DNA of 64,000 bases from Pontibacter russatus (GCF_009931655.1 NZ_CP047984.1:4419001-4483000); one strand, 5' to 3'. Positions 47,372 through 60,087 are shown, counted from the first letter of the stretch. Notes: generated by a model from the sequence alone, not told the origin. Numbers and translations are program-made.

Positions 47372-48025
47372 TTAAATGAAAGTTACCTCCTGTATCACTA
47401 CAGCCGGAGCCACCATTCCTAAGGCGGGATCCTGCTTCTGCCTGTTTTTCCCGTCCCACATGCTCACGTGGTACAGGCCGTCAGATGATTCAGACAGATC
47501 AAAGCGCACGCGGGTGTCGCTTTCTACTTCCGATAAGGTTTTTGCAGTGGTGTTTTGGCCAGCGGGGTCTTCAATGCGAAAGATGAAAACACTACGCCCC
47601 GCCTCTGTACTTCACACCGCCGCTACGCCGTGCAGCAGGGAAATGAGGTAAGGAGAAGGCTGCAGCGGAATGCCGCACAGCACAGCGCCTACCGCAAAGT
47701 CATACACGCTGGTCTTCCCTGCGCGTGTGGCAGCGCTCTCCTGGTGCTGCATCTCGTAGCCGCCATCGGCAAAGTAGATACTGTAGGACCTTTGTCTGAG
47801 CCCCTCTGCGTAGATCTTACAGGGGACGCTCGTGCCGCAGCGGCTCACGGTCAGGTTGCTGAACATCGCCTTTGCATTCTCCCTCTCCGCTTTTTCCAGG
47901 GCATCTAAGATGCTCCTGTCTTTCCGGATTTTGACCGGTATGAGGCCGATGTGCTCATCAAAGGGAAGCGATTGCAGCAACTCTCTGTGCTGGTGAATAC
48001 TGGCAAGGGTAAAGTTTTCTGTCAT
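47372..48025 (-). pseudogene. Hypothetical gene with one in-frame stop
   Basis: From ATG 48025 a frame of 137 codons ends at TGA (plus 47612-47614). The same frame then continues sensibly (STEAGRSVFIFRIEDPAGQN, then RFDLSESSDGLYHVSMWDGK) to TAA at 47372, giving 217 codons interrupted once. No family is recognised; there is no signal peptide or membrane segment. The N-part (IHQHRELLQSLPFDEHIGL; LDALEKAERENAKAMFSNL) looks like a soluble protein. The single stop suggests recent inactivation, or a 137-aa shortened protein. Confidence 0.5.
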
Positions 48026-48639
48026 ATGCTTGGTTTAAGTCATGTTGCATTTTATCCAACCATAAGCCAGCGCCCTGGCTTTTGGATAAAGGGCAGACAC
48101 CGGGGCCGCCGCATCAGTTCCCGATTTAGCAGAATAATGCAGTTATTTTTTAATAATCCTGCAATTTTATGATTATAATACTATTTATAGTCTTGATAAA
48201 AGGTTTGCTTAAGTAATTAAGTTGGCGTAGGGCGACTAAGCAGTATCTATATAGCGGTTATGTCGCGGATGCATTGGCTCAACATATTGGCGTGACAAGA
48301 TTGTCTTAGGCGCTCCGAATGAAAGGTTCTTAAGTAGATAAGGAGTTTATAGAAGCCATTCAGGCTTACCTGAGGACTGCCTGCTGAAAAGTGTAAGGCA
48401 CATGAAGCCCAATTTTATTTACAGCCGATAAGTAGTTTCATGCTCCATAGCAAGATTAGGAGCAATGCAATTGGCCCGCCGTGTCAGCTGTTTTATTTCT
48501 ATGATCAGTAATCGTGCTTTGAGAATTAGCTTCTGAACGATGTTTTGATTGAGAAGACTGCTGCCTACTGTTGTGCCTTTAGTTTTCCCTCCTAAAGCAC
48601 TTATATATAGCCTGACCTGACACAGATAGCGCAGGCTCC
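48026..48639. other. Intergenic region without a recognised gene
   Basis: 614 bp of mixed composition. The stretch 48125-48200 is AT-rich and could hold a promoter for the minus-strand gene ending at 47372. TATATA runs lie at 48248 and 48601. No convincing frame, RNA or repeat was seen. Confidence 0.4.
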
Positions 48640-49623
<984 letters not shown>

Positions 49624-49747
49624 ACTGTAGTCTTTTGTGTTGAATCTGGCTCCGACGGCTCCTTATGGCAGCGTGCGGTGCCTCCAAGGGCCGGTTCAGC
49701 GGCCTGCCCTTCTGCTGTAGAAGGTAGTGTACGGATGTGTAAGGATG

Positions 49748-50053
49748 TTATTCTCCCAAAAAAGCATCCACATCTCTCCTCTGATGCAGAACACGCCGCA
49801 CCACGATATGATTAGCAGCGACAACATCATAGAAAATAAGATAAGCGCTTGCCGGAAAGCTCCGCAGCTATTCCCTTAGCTCATTCCTGGTCCGGCTGAT
49901 CAGTGGGCGCTGAGCCAACTGCTGGCAAGTAGCGCTTATCTCATCAATGACGCGGTCCGCCACTTGTTCACTGGCGTTTTCGGAAAGGTTAAGCCAAATC
50001 TCTGTGAGGTCTGCCTCTGCTGCAGGGCTCAACTGGTACAGCACATTCCTCAC
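49748..50053 (-). pseudogene. parE: ParE/RelE-type toxin gene with in-frame amber stop
   Basis: A GTG start at 50053 gives LYQLSPAAEADLTEIWLNLS, then RPLISRTRNELRE, then TAG. The same frame continues LRSFPASAYLIFYDVVAANH and VVRRVLHQRRDVDAFLGE to TAA at 49748. The full 101-codon length and both halves fit the ParE fold, so the toxin has been cut after codon 61. The start overlaps the antitoxin stop by 4 bp (GTGA), the usual TA arrangement. Confidence 0.75.
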
Positions 50054-50308
50054 GCGGACTTTTTTAGGCGCTGTGCCTTAAGCGTCCGTCCCTTCTGTTT
50101 AATGGCGGCTGCGTCAAAGGGCTTAGGTTCGCCTACATGTCCCTTTTCAATCTCCGCCCTTAGCTCCTCAAACGGTTCTCTATCAGCTTTTCCTGCAACT
50201 CCAGCGCACGCAGGCCTGCTCTCACACTTCACTGGTGTTGTTAAAAGTGCCGGAGTTGATTTTACCGGCGATATACTCCTCGAAATGTTTTGTCAGGTGA
50301 ATGTTCAT
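50050..50308 (-). pseudogene. parD: ParD-type antitoxin gene, twice frameshifted
   Basis: Three frame pieces on the minus strand read as one ParD. They are MNIHLTKHFEEYIAGKINSG running into TFNNTSEV (from ATG 50308), then VRAGLRALELQEKL, then DREPFEELRAEIEKGHVG to the stop at 50050. One base is missing near 50225 and another near 50187. The first part is the ribbon-helix-helix DNA-binding and dimer region. With the interrupted toxin this is a dead TA module. Confidence 0.7.
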
Positions 50309-50628
50309 GGCCTTAAATCCTATAGCTCCAAGGTAAAAAAGCAAAGCATCTATGTCAATCTTTGACAGTCAGAAAAAAACATATCAAAAGTAACGATGCT
50401 TTGGCAGCCTTATTTATAGAAAGCTTTAGAATATGTAAAGCCCCCTTCCTAACTTTAAAGAAACGGCTTACGAGACAGCCATAAAAAAACTGCTGCTCTT
50501 ACATCTGCCATATATAGACAACTGCTGACACGATACAGCGGATGGCTTTTATGTGAAGGGCGCTGCACCCGCAAGCCTCAGCCATATATAAATCGAACAA
50601 CAATCAACGGAAAACAATCAATTACCTC
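50309..50628. other. Intergenic region without a recognised gene
   Basis: 320 bp between the parD remnant and a TlpA-like gene. Contains TATATA runs at 50510 and 50584. Nothing else supported. Confidence 0.4.
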
Positions 50629-51891
50629 CTACTTTTCCGCCAGCAGTTCCTCCATCGTCTTGTTGAATTCCGCAACCCAGCCTTCGTAGTACTGGCCGGT
50701 GCCGGGGCCGGAGAAGCCGGTGTGGATTTTGCGCACTTTCCCGTCGCGGCCAATGAAGATGGTGGTCGGGAACGACATGACGTGGTTGAGCGCTGGGAGG
50801 GCCCTGGCGGCGGCTTCCTTGTCTGAGGTGCCCGCCACCAGCAAATCATAGCCAACGTCCAGGCGGTCCTTCATTTTGGCAAGGCGCGCGGCGGCTTTCT
50901 CAAACTCAGGGCTGCGCTCGAAACCCAACCCGATTATCTCCAGTCCCCTGTCCTTGTTTTTTTCGTAATAGGGCGCCAAAAACTGTGTCTCGTCCATGCA
51001 GTTGGGGCACCACGAGCCCAGCAACTGCACCAGCACCACCTTGCCCTGGTACTTCTGGTCGGATAGGGACACCTGCTCGCCCTGCAGGTTGGGGAAGGTG
51101 AAGGAGAGTGTTTCGTAGCTCGGTTTCAGGTAGGTGAGGGTGTCGGCGCTGGCAAGTTCGGCGTTGGGGTTGCGTCTGGCGGTCCAGGTTTCGTAGCCGC
51201 TCATGCCCGAGTAAAATTTGCCCTGCAGCGTGCTGTCGCCGGTGGGGCTGGCCGTGAAAAGGTAGGTATGGTTGCCGTCGAAGGTGGAGAGTTTTAGCTG
51301 GTCGCCCGCTGCCTGCCCCTCCAGGTAGCGGTAGTCGCCGGTTTCGGTCAGGAAAGTGCCGGTCACGTGGTTGTCCTGCTGCTCAAACATGCCGATGGCA
51401 TCGTAACGGTTGCCGGCCGTATCCGAAAACACCACTTCCCATTTCCCGCCGAAATCATATAGAGCCGGGGCGGGGTCTGCTGCAAAGCGGTGCTGCTGGC
51501 CATGCACCGCCGTGAAGGGAATGGAATAGGGGGTGGGGGAATCGTTTTTCACGAAGCGGCCCTGCATGGTGTCGCCGTTTACGCGGGCAATCAGGTCTGC
51601 ATCAAAGATGTGCAGCCCAATTTTCAGGGAGTCGCCCTGCGGCTGCAGGTCGTTGAGCAGAATGCGCTCCCCGCCGTTCACCAGGTAAAGCATCGTTTTA
51701 CCCTCCTCCTCCACGGCTTCCATGATAAAAGGGATTTCCTGGCCCTGTGTCCGGAGCGCCACGCGCCAGGGTCCGGTTTTGATGGTGTTGTCGGTAGATT
51801 CCATAGAGTTGCAGGAGTTTAGCAGCTGCGTAAGCAGGATTGTCAAAAACAAAATGAGGCTGGCAGGGGTATTAACAAAGTGATGTTTCAT
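50629..51891 (-). CDS. TlpA-like thioredoxin-domain lipoprotein
   Basis: 420 aa from ATG 51891 with a lipoprotein signal ending in the lipobox LNSC; a longer start at 51951 lacks a signal. Residues of about 30-270 form a beta-rich domain of unknown function (FIMEAVEEEGKTMLYLVNGG). The C-terminal 150 residues are an AhpC/TSA-TlpA thioredoxin domain with the redox motif SWCPNCMDE and the cis-Pro loop SFPTTIFIGRDGKV. It is likely a periplasmic disulfide reductase, as for many Bacteroidota TlpA proteins with an N-terminal DUF4369-like part. It is the only gene in its unit. Confidence 0.88.
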   Translation of the reverse strand: MKHHFVNTPASLILFLTILLTQLLNSCNSMESTDNTIKTGPWRVALRTQGQEIPFIMEAVEEEGKTMLYLVNGGERILLNDLQPQGDSLKIGLHIFDADLIARVNGDTMQGRFVKNDSPTPYSIPFTAVHGQQHRFAADPAPALYDFGGKWEVVFSDTAGNRYDAIGMFEQQDNHVTGTFLTETGDYRYLEGQAAGDQLKLSTFDGNHTYLFTASPTGDSTLQGKFYSGMSGYETWTARRNPNAELASADTLTYLKPSYETLSFTFPNLQGEQVSLSDQKYQGKVVLVQLLGSWCPNCMDETQFLAPYYEKNKDRGLEIIGLGFERSPEFEKAAARLAKMKDRLDVGYDLLVAGTSDKEAAARALPALNHVMSFPTTIFIGRDGKVRKIHTGFSGPGTGQYYEGWVAEFNKTMEELLAEK

Positions 51892-52005
51892 GCGGTAAAC
51901 GTGGAAATGATTGCCGTGCAAAAATACATCCCGTATCCTTAAAAACCGCATGCAGCCGTATATACTCCTATATAATGCAGCTGCCTATATTCATGGGGGC
52001 TAATG

Positions 52006-52036
52006 TTTTTAGAGATACATTGTTTTTGTACCTTTG
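52006..52036 (+). promoter_or_regulatory. Promoter of the aconitase gene
   Basis: TACCTTTG at 52029-52036 is a perfect TAnnTTTG element, 46 bp before the ATG. A T-run at 52006-52010 lies at the -33 distance. Confidence 0.55.
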
Positions 52037-52081
52037 TGGAATTCATCAAAAAGCAATTAAATAACTAACAATAGCAAAACT

Positions 52082-54358
52082 ATGGCATTTGATTTAGGAA
52101 TGATCAAGGCGGTATATGCTGGCATGGAAGAGCGCATCGGTGCTGCCCGCCAGGCAGTGGGCCGACCGCTTACCCAGACAGAGAAAATCCTGTATGCACA
52201 CCTCTACGACGGCAAGGCGCAGCAGGCTTTCACGCGCGGCAAGTCTTACGTAGATTTTATGCCCGACAGGGTAGCGATGCAGGACGCCACAGCCCAGATG
52301 GCCCTCCTCCAGTTTATGCAGGCTGGCAAAGCCACGGTAGCCGTGCCCTCCACCGTGCATTGCGACCACCTGATTCAGGCAAGGGTAGGGGCTGACGCTG
52401 ACTTGCAGGACGCTTACGCCGAGAACAAAGAGGTATATGATTTCCTGGCCTCCGTGTCGAACAAATACGGGCTTGGCTTCTGGAAGCCGGGTGCAGGCAT
52501 CATCCACCAGGTAGTGCTGGAGAACTACGCTTTCCCGGGCGGTATGATGATCGGCACCGACTCGCACACCCCGAATGCGGGCGGCCTGGGCATGGTAGCG
52601 ATTGGCGTGGGCGGTGCCGACGCCGTGGACGTGATGGCCGGAATGGCCTGGGAACTGAAGTTCCCGAAAGTGATTGGCGTGAAGCTGACCGGTCGCCTGA
52701 GCGGCTGGACATCCCCCAAAGACGTTATCCTGAAAGTGGCCGGTATCCTGACCGTGAAAGGCGGTACGGGCGCTATTGTAGAATATTTCGGTGAGGGTGC
52801 CGAGTCGATGTCGTGTACGGGCAAAGGCACCATCTGTAACATGGGAGCTGAGATTGGGGCAACCACTTCCATATTTGCCTACGACGCCAAGATGCGGGAG
52901 TACCTGATGGCCACAGGCCGCGAGGAAATTGCTGAAATGGCAGACGGCGTGGCTGCTCACCTGCGCGCTGATGACGAGGTATATGCCGATCCGGCCTCTT
53001 TCTACGATCAGCTGATCGAAATCAACCTGTCTGAACTGGAGCCGCACGTAAACGGGCCCTTTACGCCAGATGCGGCCTGGCCTATCTCGCAGTTCGCGGC
53101 GGTAGTGAAAGAGCACGGCTGGCCGTCCAAACTGGAAGTAGGCCTGATAGGCTCCTGCACCAACTCCTCTTACGAAGACCTCACCCGTTCTGCCTCTATT
53201 GCGGCACAGGCGGTGGAGAAAAAGCTGGTGGCGCAGGCTGAGTTCACCATTACGCCGGGTTCAGAGATGGTGCGCTACACCACCGCCCGCGACGGGTTGT
53301 TAGATACTTTCGCAGAGATGGGCGGCGTGGTGCTGGCGAACGCCTGCGGCCCGTGCATCGGCCAGTGGGCCCGCCACACCGATGACCCGACCCGCAAAAA
53401 CTCCATCATCACCTCGTTTAACCGGAACTTCGCCAAGCGCAACGACGGCAACCCGAACACGCACGCCTTTGTGGCCTCTCCGGAGATTGTAACGGCCTTC
53501 GCCATTGCCGGTGACTTGACGTTCAACCCGCTGACGGACACGCTGACCAACGAGAACGGCGAGCAGGTGCGGCTGGATGAGCCCAAAGGCATCGAGCTGC
53601 CCACACGGGGCTTCGCCGTGGAAGACGCGGGTTACACAGCGCCTGCGGAAGACGGCAGCCACGTAGAAGTGGTGGTTGACCCGGCATCCGACCGCCTGCA
53701 GTTGCTGGAGGGTTTCAAGCCGTGGGAAGGCACTGACCTGAAAGGCCTGAAACTTCTCATCAAGGCGCAGGGCAAGTGTACCACAGACCATATCTCGATG
53801 GCTGGCCCGTGGCTGAAGTACCGCGGCCACCTCGACAACATCTCTAACAACATGCTGATCGGTGCCATCAACGCGTTCAACGGCGAGGCGAACAAGGTAT
53901 ATAACGACATGACGCGTGGCTACGACACCGTGCCCGCCACTGCCCGTACCTACAAGGCTGCCGGCATCGGCACGGTGGTGGTTGGTGACGAGAACTACGG
54001 GGAGGGCTCATCGCGTGAGCACGCTGCCATGGAGCCGCGCCACCTGGGCGTTCGCGCCGTTATCGTAAAGTCTTTCGCGCGTATCCACGAAACCAACCTG
54101 AAGAAGCAGGGCATGCTGGGGCTTACCTTCGCCAACAAAGCGGACTATGACCTGATCGAGGAGACAGACACCTTCGACATCCTCGGCCTGACCGACTTCA
54201 AAGAAGGGCAGCCGCTGAAGGTGGTGCTGCACCACAAGGACGGTAGCCAGGACAGCTTTATGGTGAATCATACCTACAACCAGGGACAGATTGAGTGGTT
54301 CAAAGCAGGCTCTGCCCTCAACCTGATTCGGTTGAAAGAAAAAGGCGCCAGCGTTTAA
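52082..54358 (+). CDS. Aconitate hydratase
   Basis: 758-aa TCA-cycle enzyme converting citrate to isocitrate with a [4Fe-4S] cluster. Cluster cysteines are C359 (GSCTNSS), C422 and C425 ([11 protein letters not shown]). Substrate residues lie in [21 protein letters not shown] and the C-terminal swivel domain [17 protein letters not shown] with [17 protein letters not shown]. Length and the Asn-rich first domain resemble the mitochondrial-type aconitase normal in Bacteroidota. It has its own promoter and a strong terminator. Confidence 0.95.
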   Translation: MAFDLGMIKAVYAGMEERIGAARQAVGRPLTQTEKILYAHLYDGKAQQAFTRGKSYVDFMPDRVAMQDATAQMALLQFMQAGKATVAVPSTVHCDHLIQARVGADADLQDAYAENKEVYDFLASVSNKYGLGFWKPGAGIIHQVVLENYAFPGGMMIGTDSHTPNAGGLGMVAIGVGGADAVDVMAGMAWELKFPKVIGVKLTGRLSGWTSPKDVILKVAGILTVKGGTGAIVEYFGEGAESMSCTGKGTICNMGAEIGATTSIFAYDAKMREYLMATGREEIAEMADGVAAHLRADDEVYADPASFYDQLIEINLSELEPHVNGPFTPDAAWPISQFAAVVKEHGWPSKLEVGLIGSCTNSSYEDLTRSASIAAQAVEKKLVAQAEFTITPGSEMVRYTTARDGLLDTFAEMGGVVLANACGPCIGQWARHTDDPTRKNSIITSFNRNFAKRNDGNPNTHAFVASPEIVTAFAIAGDLTFNPLTDTLTNENGEQVRLDEPKGIELPTRGFAVEDAGYTAPAEDGSHVEVVVDPASDRLQLLEGFKPWEGTDLKGLKLLIKAQGKCTTDHISMAGPWLKYRGHLDNISNNMLIGAINAFNGEANKVYNDMTRGYDTVPATARTYKAAGIGTVVVGDENYGEGSSREHAAMEPRHLGVRAVIVKSFARIHETNLKKQGMLGLTFANKADYDLIEETDTFDILGLTDFKEGQPLKVVLHHKDGSQDSFMVNHTYNQGQIEWFKAGSALNLIRLKEKGASV

Positions 54359-54373
54359 AAGCTTCCGCCAGTC

Positions 54374-54419
54374 ATATAAAAGAGAAGGCCTCCACATCAG
54401 GAGGCCTTCTCTTTTATAT
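54374..54419 (+). terminator. Terminator after the aconitase gene
   Basis: Perfect 20-bp arms, ATATAAAAGAGAAGGCCTCC (54374-54393) and its complement (54400-54419), with a 6-base loop. It begins 16 bp past the stop and ends in TTTTATAT. Confidence 0.85.
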
Positions 54420-54736
54420 ATAAGTAGAGGCTATATATAGTGGCTACAGGCGCAAGCGTCCTCGCTCGTGACTGGTCACTTTAGGGCGTCCGACCCGATG
54501 CGTTTGAAGGCGCGTTTGCAAACCTTTCCTCTTCCATAAATAGCAGAGCTATGAGGTAATATAGCACATGGCCTTTAGAAGGGACAAGTCGCGACCTGTC
54601 CCTTCTAAAATATGGAATCAGGAAGCACACCACTGCTGCCGCAAAGGCGGGCATCATCTGCAAAAATAGAAAGTCATATATAGCCTTGCCTCATGCTGCA
54701 AAACAACAGCGATTAGCAAACTTATATATAGCCACT
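54420..54736. repeat. Intergenic region with a dispersed repeat copy and a hairpin
   Basis: GGCGCAAGCGTCCTCGCTCG at 54449-54468 is related to the elements at 24681 and 24828. TTTAGAAGGGACA (54574-54586) and TGTCCCTTCTAAA (54597-54609) are perfect 13-bp arms around AGTCGCGACC. TATATA runs lie at 54417, 54432, 54675 and 54723. A 60-codon minus frame here is not convincing. Confidence 0.55.
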
Positions 54737-55447
54737 TTATTCCGTACTGCCGCGCAGCATGCTTTGCGTGTCAGCTGCCCCTTCCAGCGTCAGGTATTCT
54801 GCCTGCAGCGTTCTTATCTTTAGCTTGTCGGCCGTTCGGAGCTGCCCCTCTATCTCGCGGCGGCGCTGGTTCAGCTGGCCGTACACATAATCCACGTAGT
54901 CCCAGTCGTCCTGCGTCCAGTTGCGTCGGTTTGTGCGTACCTCGCCCATAAACGTCAGGTAAGCTTCGCGGATGTTTTCCGGCTGCACTTTGTCCAGGTT
55001 TTTGTACTCCTCCAGGAGTCTGTCCTGCCACTGCGAGAGTGTAGCCGGGGCAAGCGGCTGTTCCTGGCGGCGCTCCTGGCGCTCTTCCCAGCGTTCGTAG
55101 CGGCTCTGCAGCTCCCGGAACTCTTCTTTAGACTCTGCCGAAAGGCTGTCGAACTTCTGCTCCAGCCGGGCGTTCCGCTCACGCAGTTCCTCGCGCACGG
55201 AGGGCCACTCGCGGCGGATGGCGGTGTCAGCTTTATCCGTTTGTTGGTTCAGCCAGGCCCTGAACTCCTCCAACTCGTCCTCCGCCGTGTTCCCTGTTTT
55301 TATCACTCTGGCCGTGTCGCCGCTCTCAGCAGTGTCCACGGTTATCTCCTCGGTTCCCTCCACTTCTCTGCGGCTCTCGCAACTCCAGAGCACGAGGCCC
55401 AGGCAGAGCGCAACCGTATAACGTAGCAATGTTTTCAAAGTGTCCAT
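54737..55447 (-). CDS. Coiled-coil lipoprotein of unknown function
   Basis: 236 aa with a lipoprotein signal (TLLRYTVALCLGLVLWSC, lipobox LWSC). The mature part is very rich in Glu, Arg and Gln and is almost all helical. Long amphipathic stretches include REELRERNARLEQKFDSLS and YERWEERQERRQEQ, and the C-terminal part has WTQDDWDYVDYVYGQLNQRR. Similar short helical lipoproteins (DUF6565-like) occur in Bacteroidota; no function is known. It precedes a glycosidase gene running in the same direction from which it is only 53 bp distant, so they may be co-transcribed. Confidence 0.7.
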   Translation of the reverse strand: MDTLKTLLRYTVALCLGLVLWSCESRREVEGTEEITVDTAESGDTARVIKTGNTAEDELEEFRAWLNQQTDKADTAIRREWPSVREELRERNARLEQKFDSLSAESKEEFRELQSRYERWEERQERRQEQPLAPATLSQWQDRLLEEYKNLDKVQPENIREAYLTFMGEVRTNRRNWTQDDWDYVDYVYGQLNQRRREIEGQLRTADKLKIRTLQAEYLTLEGAADTQSMLRGSTE

Positions 55448-55500
55448 AGTCCTTTAAGGAATTATCCTGCTCTTCATACGCAAAGGATTACCCGAAGGTG

Positions 55501-57348
<1,848 letters not shown>

Positions 57349-57512
57349 AGTTCTGGTTTAACGCCGCTGGCCCTGCTTTCTTGCGCGGGCACCGTCAAAG
57401 ACCCGTGCCCACCCTGAGCGGGAACGGTGGATTCCAAACCACCAGCCGTAGCGGCCATAAAGCCACTCCTTTACGTTGAAAGAACAAAAGTAGATGAAAT
57501 TGCATACGCCAA
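57349..57512 (-). promoter_or_regulatory. Promoter and structured leader of the GH3 gene
   Basis: On the minus strand TTG (plus 57510-57512), 17 bp and TACTTTTG (plus 57485-57492) make a promoter. The leader of about 130 nt can form several hairpins, including GGTGG/CCACC (plus 57425-57445 area) and GGGCAC/GTGCCC (plus 57388-57412 area). The same leader has an open frame, KEWLYGRYGWWFGIHRSR onward, ending 10 bp before the GH3 ATG but lacking a clear start codon. It is either a structured RNA regulator or a leader peptide; it matches no riboswitch class I can name. Confidence 0.4.
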
Positions 57513-57576
57513 CTTTTGCATATAAACTCTAACTTTCCTGAGAACACAGCGGCTGAGGCTGCTTCTGAACATTCCT

Positions 57577-58422
57577 ATGCCTGCATTATTACCAGACCAG
57601 CACACCCGCAACCTGCACGAGCAAGAGGTGGACTTCGGCCACAGCTTTTTGCCCGGCATTCTGTTTGCTGGGCTGCTGGCGCTCATCAGCCTGCTCACTT
57701 ACCTGACAGGGGCTGATTTAACGTGGCTCGGGGTGCTGCCGCGCAGCGCCTTTGGCCTGGTGGGCATCGTCACCAGCCCGCTTGTCCACAGCGACCTGCT
57801 GCACTTGCTCTCGAACGTCTTTCCGCTGGTGCTGCTGTCGGGCTTTATCCTGTTCCTGCATCGTCGGGTGGCCCTGCGGGTGTTTATGTTGATATATCCG
57901 CTCAGCGGCGCCCTGACCTGGCTCATAGGGCGGCAGGCGTACCATGTGGGGGCAAGCGGCCTGGTATATGGGCTGGCGGGCTTCCTGCTGTTTAACGGGT
58001 TTCTGCGGCAGAACCGCAGCGCGATGGCTGTTTCGCTGGCGGTGCTGTTCCTGTACAGTGGCCTGTTTTACGGCCTCTTTCCGAACGAGGAGCGGGTGTC
58101 GTGGGAGGGGCATGTGGCGGGGCTGGTGGCGGGGCTGGTGGCCGCTGTCCTATATGGCGAGGGAACTCCAAAACAGGAAGTTGCGGCGCCCATAGCGCCC
58201 GGCGTTGTGCAGCGGCACATGAGCCATACGCTAGGGCCGCACTACCATTACTTCCGCATCCGGTACACGGTGCAGGAGCCTGGCAGGGGCAGCGAAAAAA
58301 GCTACACCTATACCCTGGATGCTGCCACAGGCGAGGCGGTGATGCAAACCAAGCCTGCCGCTGTTTCGTCTTATAAGAATAAATCAGTGGAAAAAGGAAA
58401 TGGAAGAGGAGCAACAGGGTAA
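57577..58422 (+). CDS. Rhomboid-family intramembrane serine protease
   Basis: 281 aa with six predicted membrane helices. Catalytic Ser127 lies in HVGASGLVYGL and His179 in WEGHVAGLVAG; the HSDLLHLLSN loop (about residues 71-80) is the conserved rhomboid HxxxN-type segment. It cleaves membrane-spanning substrates. A C-terminal cytoplasmic extension of about 85 residues (HYHYFRIRYTVQEPGRG) is unusual and unassigned. Its end overlaps the next gene by 23 bp, so they are translationally coupled. Confidence 0.9.
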   Translation: MPALLPDQHTRNLHEQEVDFGHSFLPGILFAGLLALISLLTYLTGADLTWLGVLPRSAFGLVGIVTSPLVHSDLLHLLSNVFPLVLLSGFILFLHRRVALRVFMLIYPLSGALTWLIGRQAYHVGASGLVYGLAGFLLFNGFLRQNRSAMAVSLAVLFLYSGLFYGLFPNEERVSWEGHVAGLVAGLVAAVLYGEGTPKQEVAAPIAPGVVQRHMSHTLGPHYHYFRIRYTVQEPGRGSEKSYTYTLDAATGEAVMQTKPAAVSSYKNKSVEKGNGRGATG

Positions 58423-59221
58423 ACCCTATATAGGCACATCAGATATAGAAAACCAGCACAGCAGGGGAGACTATCAGCACGCACCGGAGAAAACCACCAC
58501 CGCACACGTAAAAAGCCGGGAAGGCGGGGGGGACGAAGGCAAGGAAAGCAAGTGGCCACTCATCATCACGCTCCTGATTATTGCCGGGCTGGTGGTGGCG
58601 TACTTCATTTTTCCCGGTTTTCAGCAGGAACTGCAAAAGGCCTGGGACGTGCTGACGAGCGGGGATGAGAAGCGCATTTCGGTTTGGGTGAGCCAGTTCG
58701 GCTTCTGGGGCCCCTTGTTCATTGTGCTGGCCATGGTGGCCCAGATGTTCCTGCTCGTGATAAACGTGGTGGCGCTGATGCTGGTGGCCATAATCGCCTA
58801 CGGACATTTCTGGGGATCCATAATTGCCATTGTCGCCGTGGCCGTAGCCTCTACGGTAGGTTATTGGATTGGGCGCAGTGTGGGCGAGGCCGGTGTCAGC
58901 AAACTTATCGGCCGGAAAACAGAACGCAAGGTAACGGGCTTTGTGGATGAGTACGGCATCTGGGCGGTGGTCATTGCCCGCATCTCGCCCTTCCTGTCGA
59001 ACGATGCGGTGAGCATTGTAGCGGGCCTGGCCCGTATGGGCTACCTGAAGTTTATGGCGGCCACCCTGGCTGGGATTGTGCCGCTCACGGTGCTGCTTGC
59101 CTGGCTCGGGCAGAACAACGAGCGCCTGAAAACAGGGCTTATCTGGGTTTCTGTTGTCAGCCTCGTCGGCTTCATCGCCTATATTGCGTACGACAAATAC
59201 TTCAAAAAGGAAAAGCACTGA
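58400..59221 (+). CDS. VTT-domain (TMEM64/TVP38-like) membrane protein
   Basis: 273 aa. A charged N-terminus of about 50 residues is followed by five or six membrane helices. The VTT/DedA-like core includes FGFWGPLFIVLAMVAQMFLLV, IAIVAVAVASTVGYWIGRSVG and VIARISPFLSNDAVSIVAGLA, the RxxP-type conserved loop. Family members act in lipid scrambling or membrane homeostasis; the role here is not known. Overlap with the rhomboid gene indicates one transcript. Confidence 0.88.
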   Translation: MEEEQQGKPYIGTSDIENQHSRGDYQHAPEKTTTAHVKSREGGGDEGKESKWPLIITLLIIAGLVVAYFIFPGFQQELQKAWDVLTSGDEKRISVWVSQFGFWGPLFIVLAMVAQMFLLVINVVALMLVAIIAYGHFWGSIIAIVAVAVASTVGYWIGRSVGEAGVSKLIGRKTERKVTGFVDEYGIWAVVIARISPFLSNDAVSIVAGLARMGYLKFMAATLAGIVPLTVLLAWLGQNNERLKTGLIWVSVVSLVGFIAYIAYDKYFKKEKH

Positions 59222-59568
59222 GTATATAGTGGCGGCTTTAGAGGCGCGGCCGTAACACCGCTTCTCAATTTTGCCATCCTTATAGCGGCATGTTCCACAC
59301 AAAGGTACGGCCCGGTCATTGCAAATACACCTTCCGTCGGTTCTAAATTCTTTAGCTATATACCTGCGTCTTTGTATTCTCACGTAAGCATATAGTGTTA
59401 TATGTATAAATCTGATAATATAAAGTATAGCTAAAATAATAATGTTGGGAATTTAGCTGTAAAATAGCATCCAGGGGTTCCTAAGCCGCATCATAAAACC
59501 ATTCCGGTTAGCTGTCGTTAAAGCGGGTTACTGAAATAAAAAATGATGTTCCACGAAAAGGATACCTT
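59222..59568. other. Intergenic region without a recognised gene
   Basis: 347 bp. The part 59385-59450 is strongly AT-rich and likely carries the promoter of the following 3D-domain gene. No repeat or RNA was identified. Confidence 0.4.
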
Positions 59569-60087
59569 ATGTTTAGGACAAAATTATTTGCAGCCGCTTT
59601 CTCCATTCTGGTCGCAGTGGCTGAAGAATTTTCCCTATTTAACGAAGCATCCCCGGCACAGGCAACAGAGCAGCAAGACGCACAAGATGAGACCATATGG
59701 AAGCTGAAGGCTCCCGAGCGCACCATAACTGAAATCGAGCAACCCACCCTGGAAACCATGACCGTTTCCGCCTCTGTGTATTTCCCCGTGCCGGGGCAGA
59801 CGGACTCCACCCCGTTTATCACCGCAGATGGCTCGCGCATCAACAAAGAAAACCCCAAAAAGCACCGTTGGATAGCCGTGTCGCGGGACCTGCACAGCCG
59901 CTGGGGCGGTGAGATCAGCTACGGCGACTCGCTGCAGGTGACGGGCCTGTCTAATGAACTCGACGGCCTGTACATTGTGCGGGACGTGATGAACCGCCGC
60001 ATCCGCAACCGCATCGACATACTGGTGGGCAAAGACGACAAAGTGATGGGCTTTTGGGATGACGTCCAAATCTCCAAACTGAACTGA
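59569..60087 (+). CDS. 3D-domain (double-psi barrel) exported protein
   Basis: 172 aa with an N-terminal hydrophobic segment (FRTKLFAAAFSILVAVAEEF), probably a weak signal peptide. The C-terminal half is a 3D/RlpA-like double-psi beta-barrel: VSASVYFPVPGQTDSTPFIT, AVSRDLHSRWGGEISYGD and YIVRDVMNRRIRNRIDILVG, with the three conserved Asp residues. Such domains bind or cut peptidoglycan in some families (MltA, RlpA); Bacteroidota stand-alone forms are uncharacterised. Confidence 0.82.
   Translation: MFRTKLFAAAFSILVAVAEEFSLFNEASPAQATEQQDAQDETIWKLKAPERTITEIEQPTLETMTVSASVYFPVPGQTDSTPFITADGSRINKENPKKHRWIAVSRDLHSRWGGEISYGDSLQVTGLSNELDGLYIVRDVMNRRIRNRIDILVGKDDKVMGFWDDVQISKLN

Noticed and set aside
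57380..57470. tRNA-like hairpins upstream of the GH3 gene
   Set aside because: GGTGG/CCACC could mimic an anticodon arm, but no acceptor stem, T-loop consensus or CCA end can be fitted.
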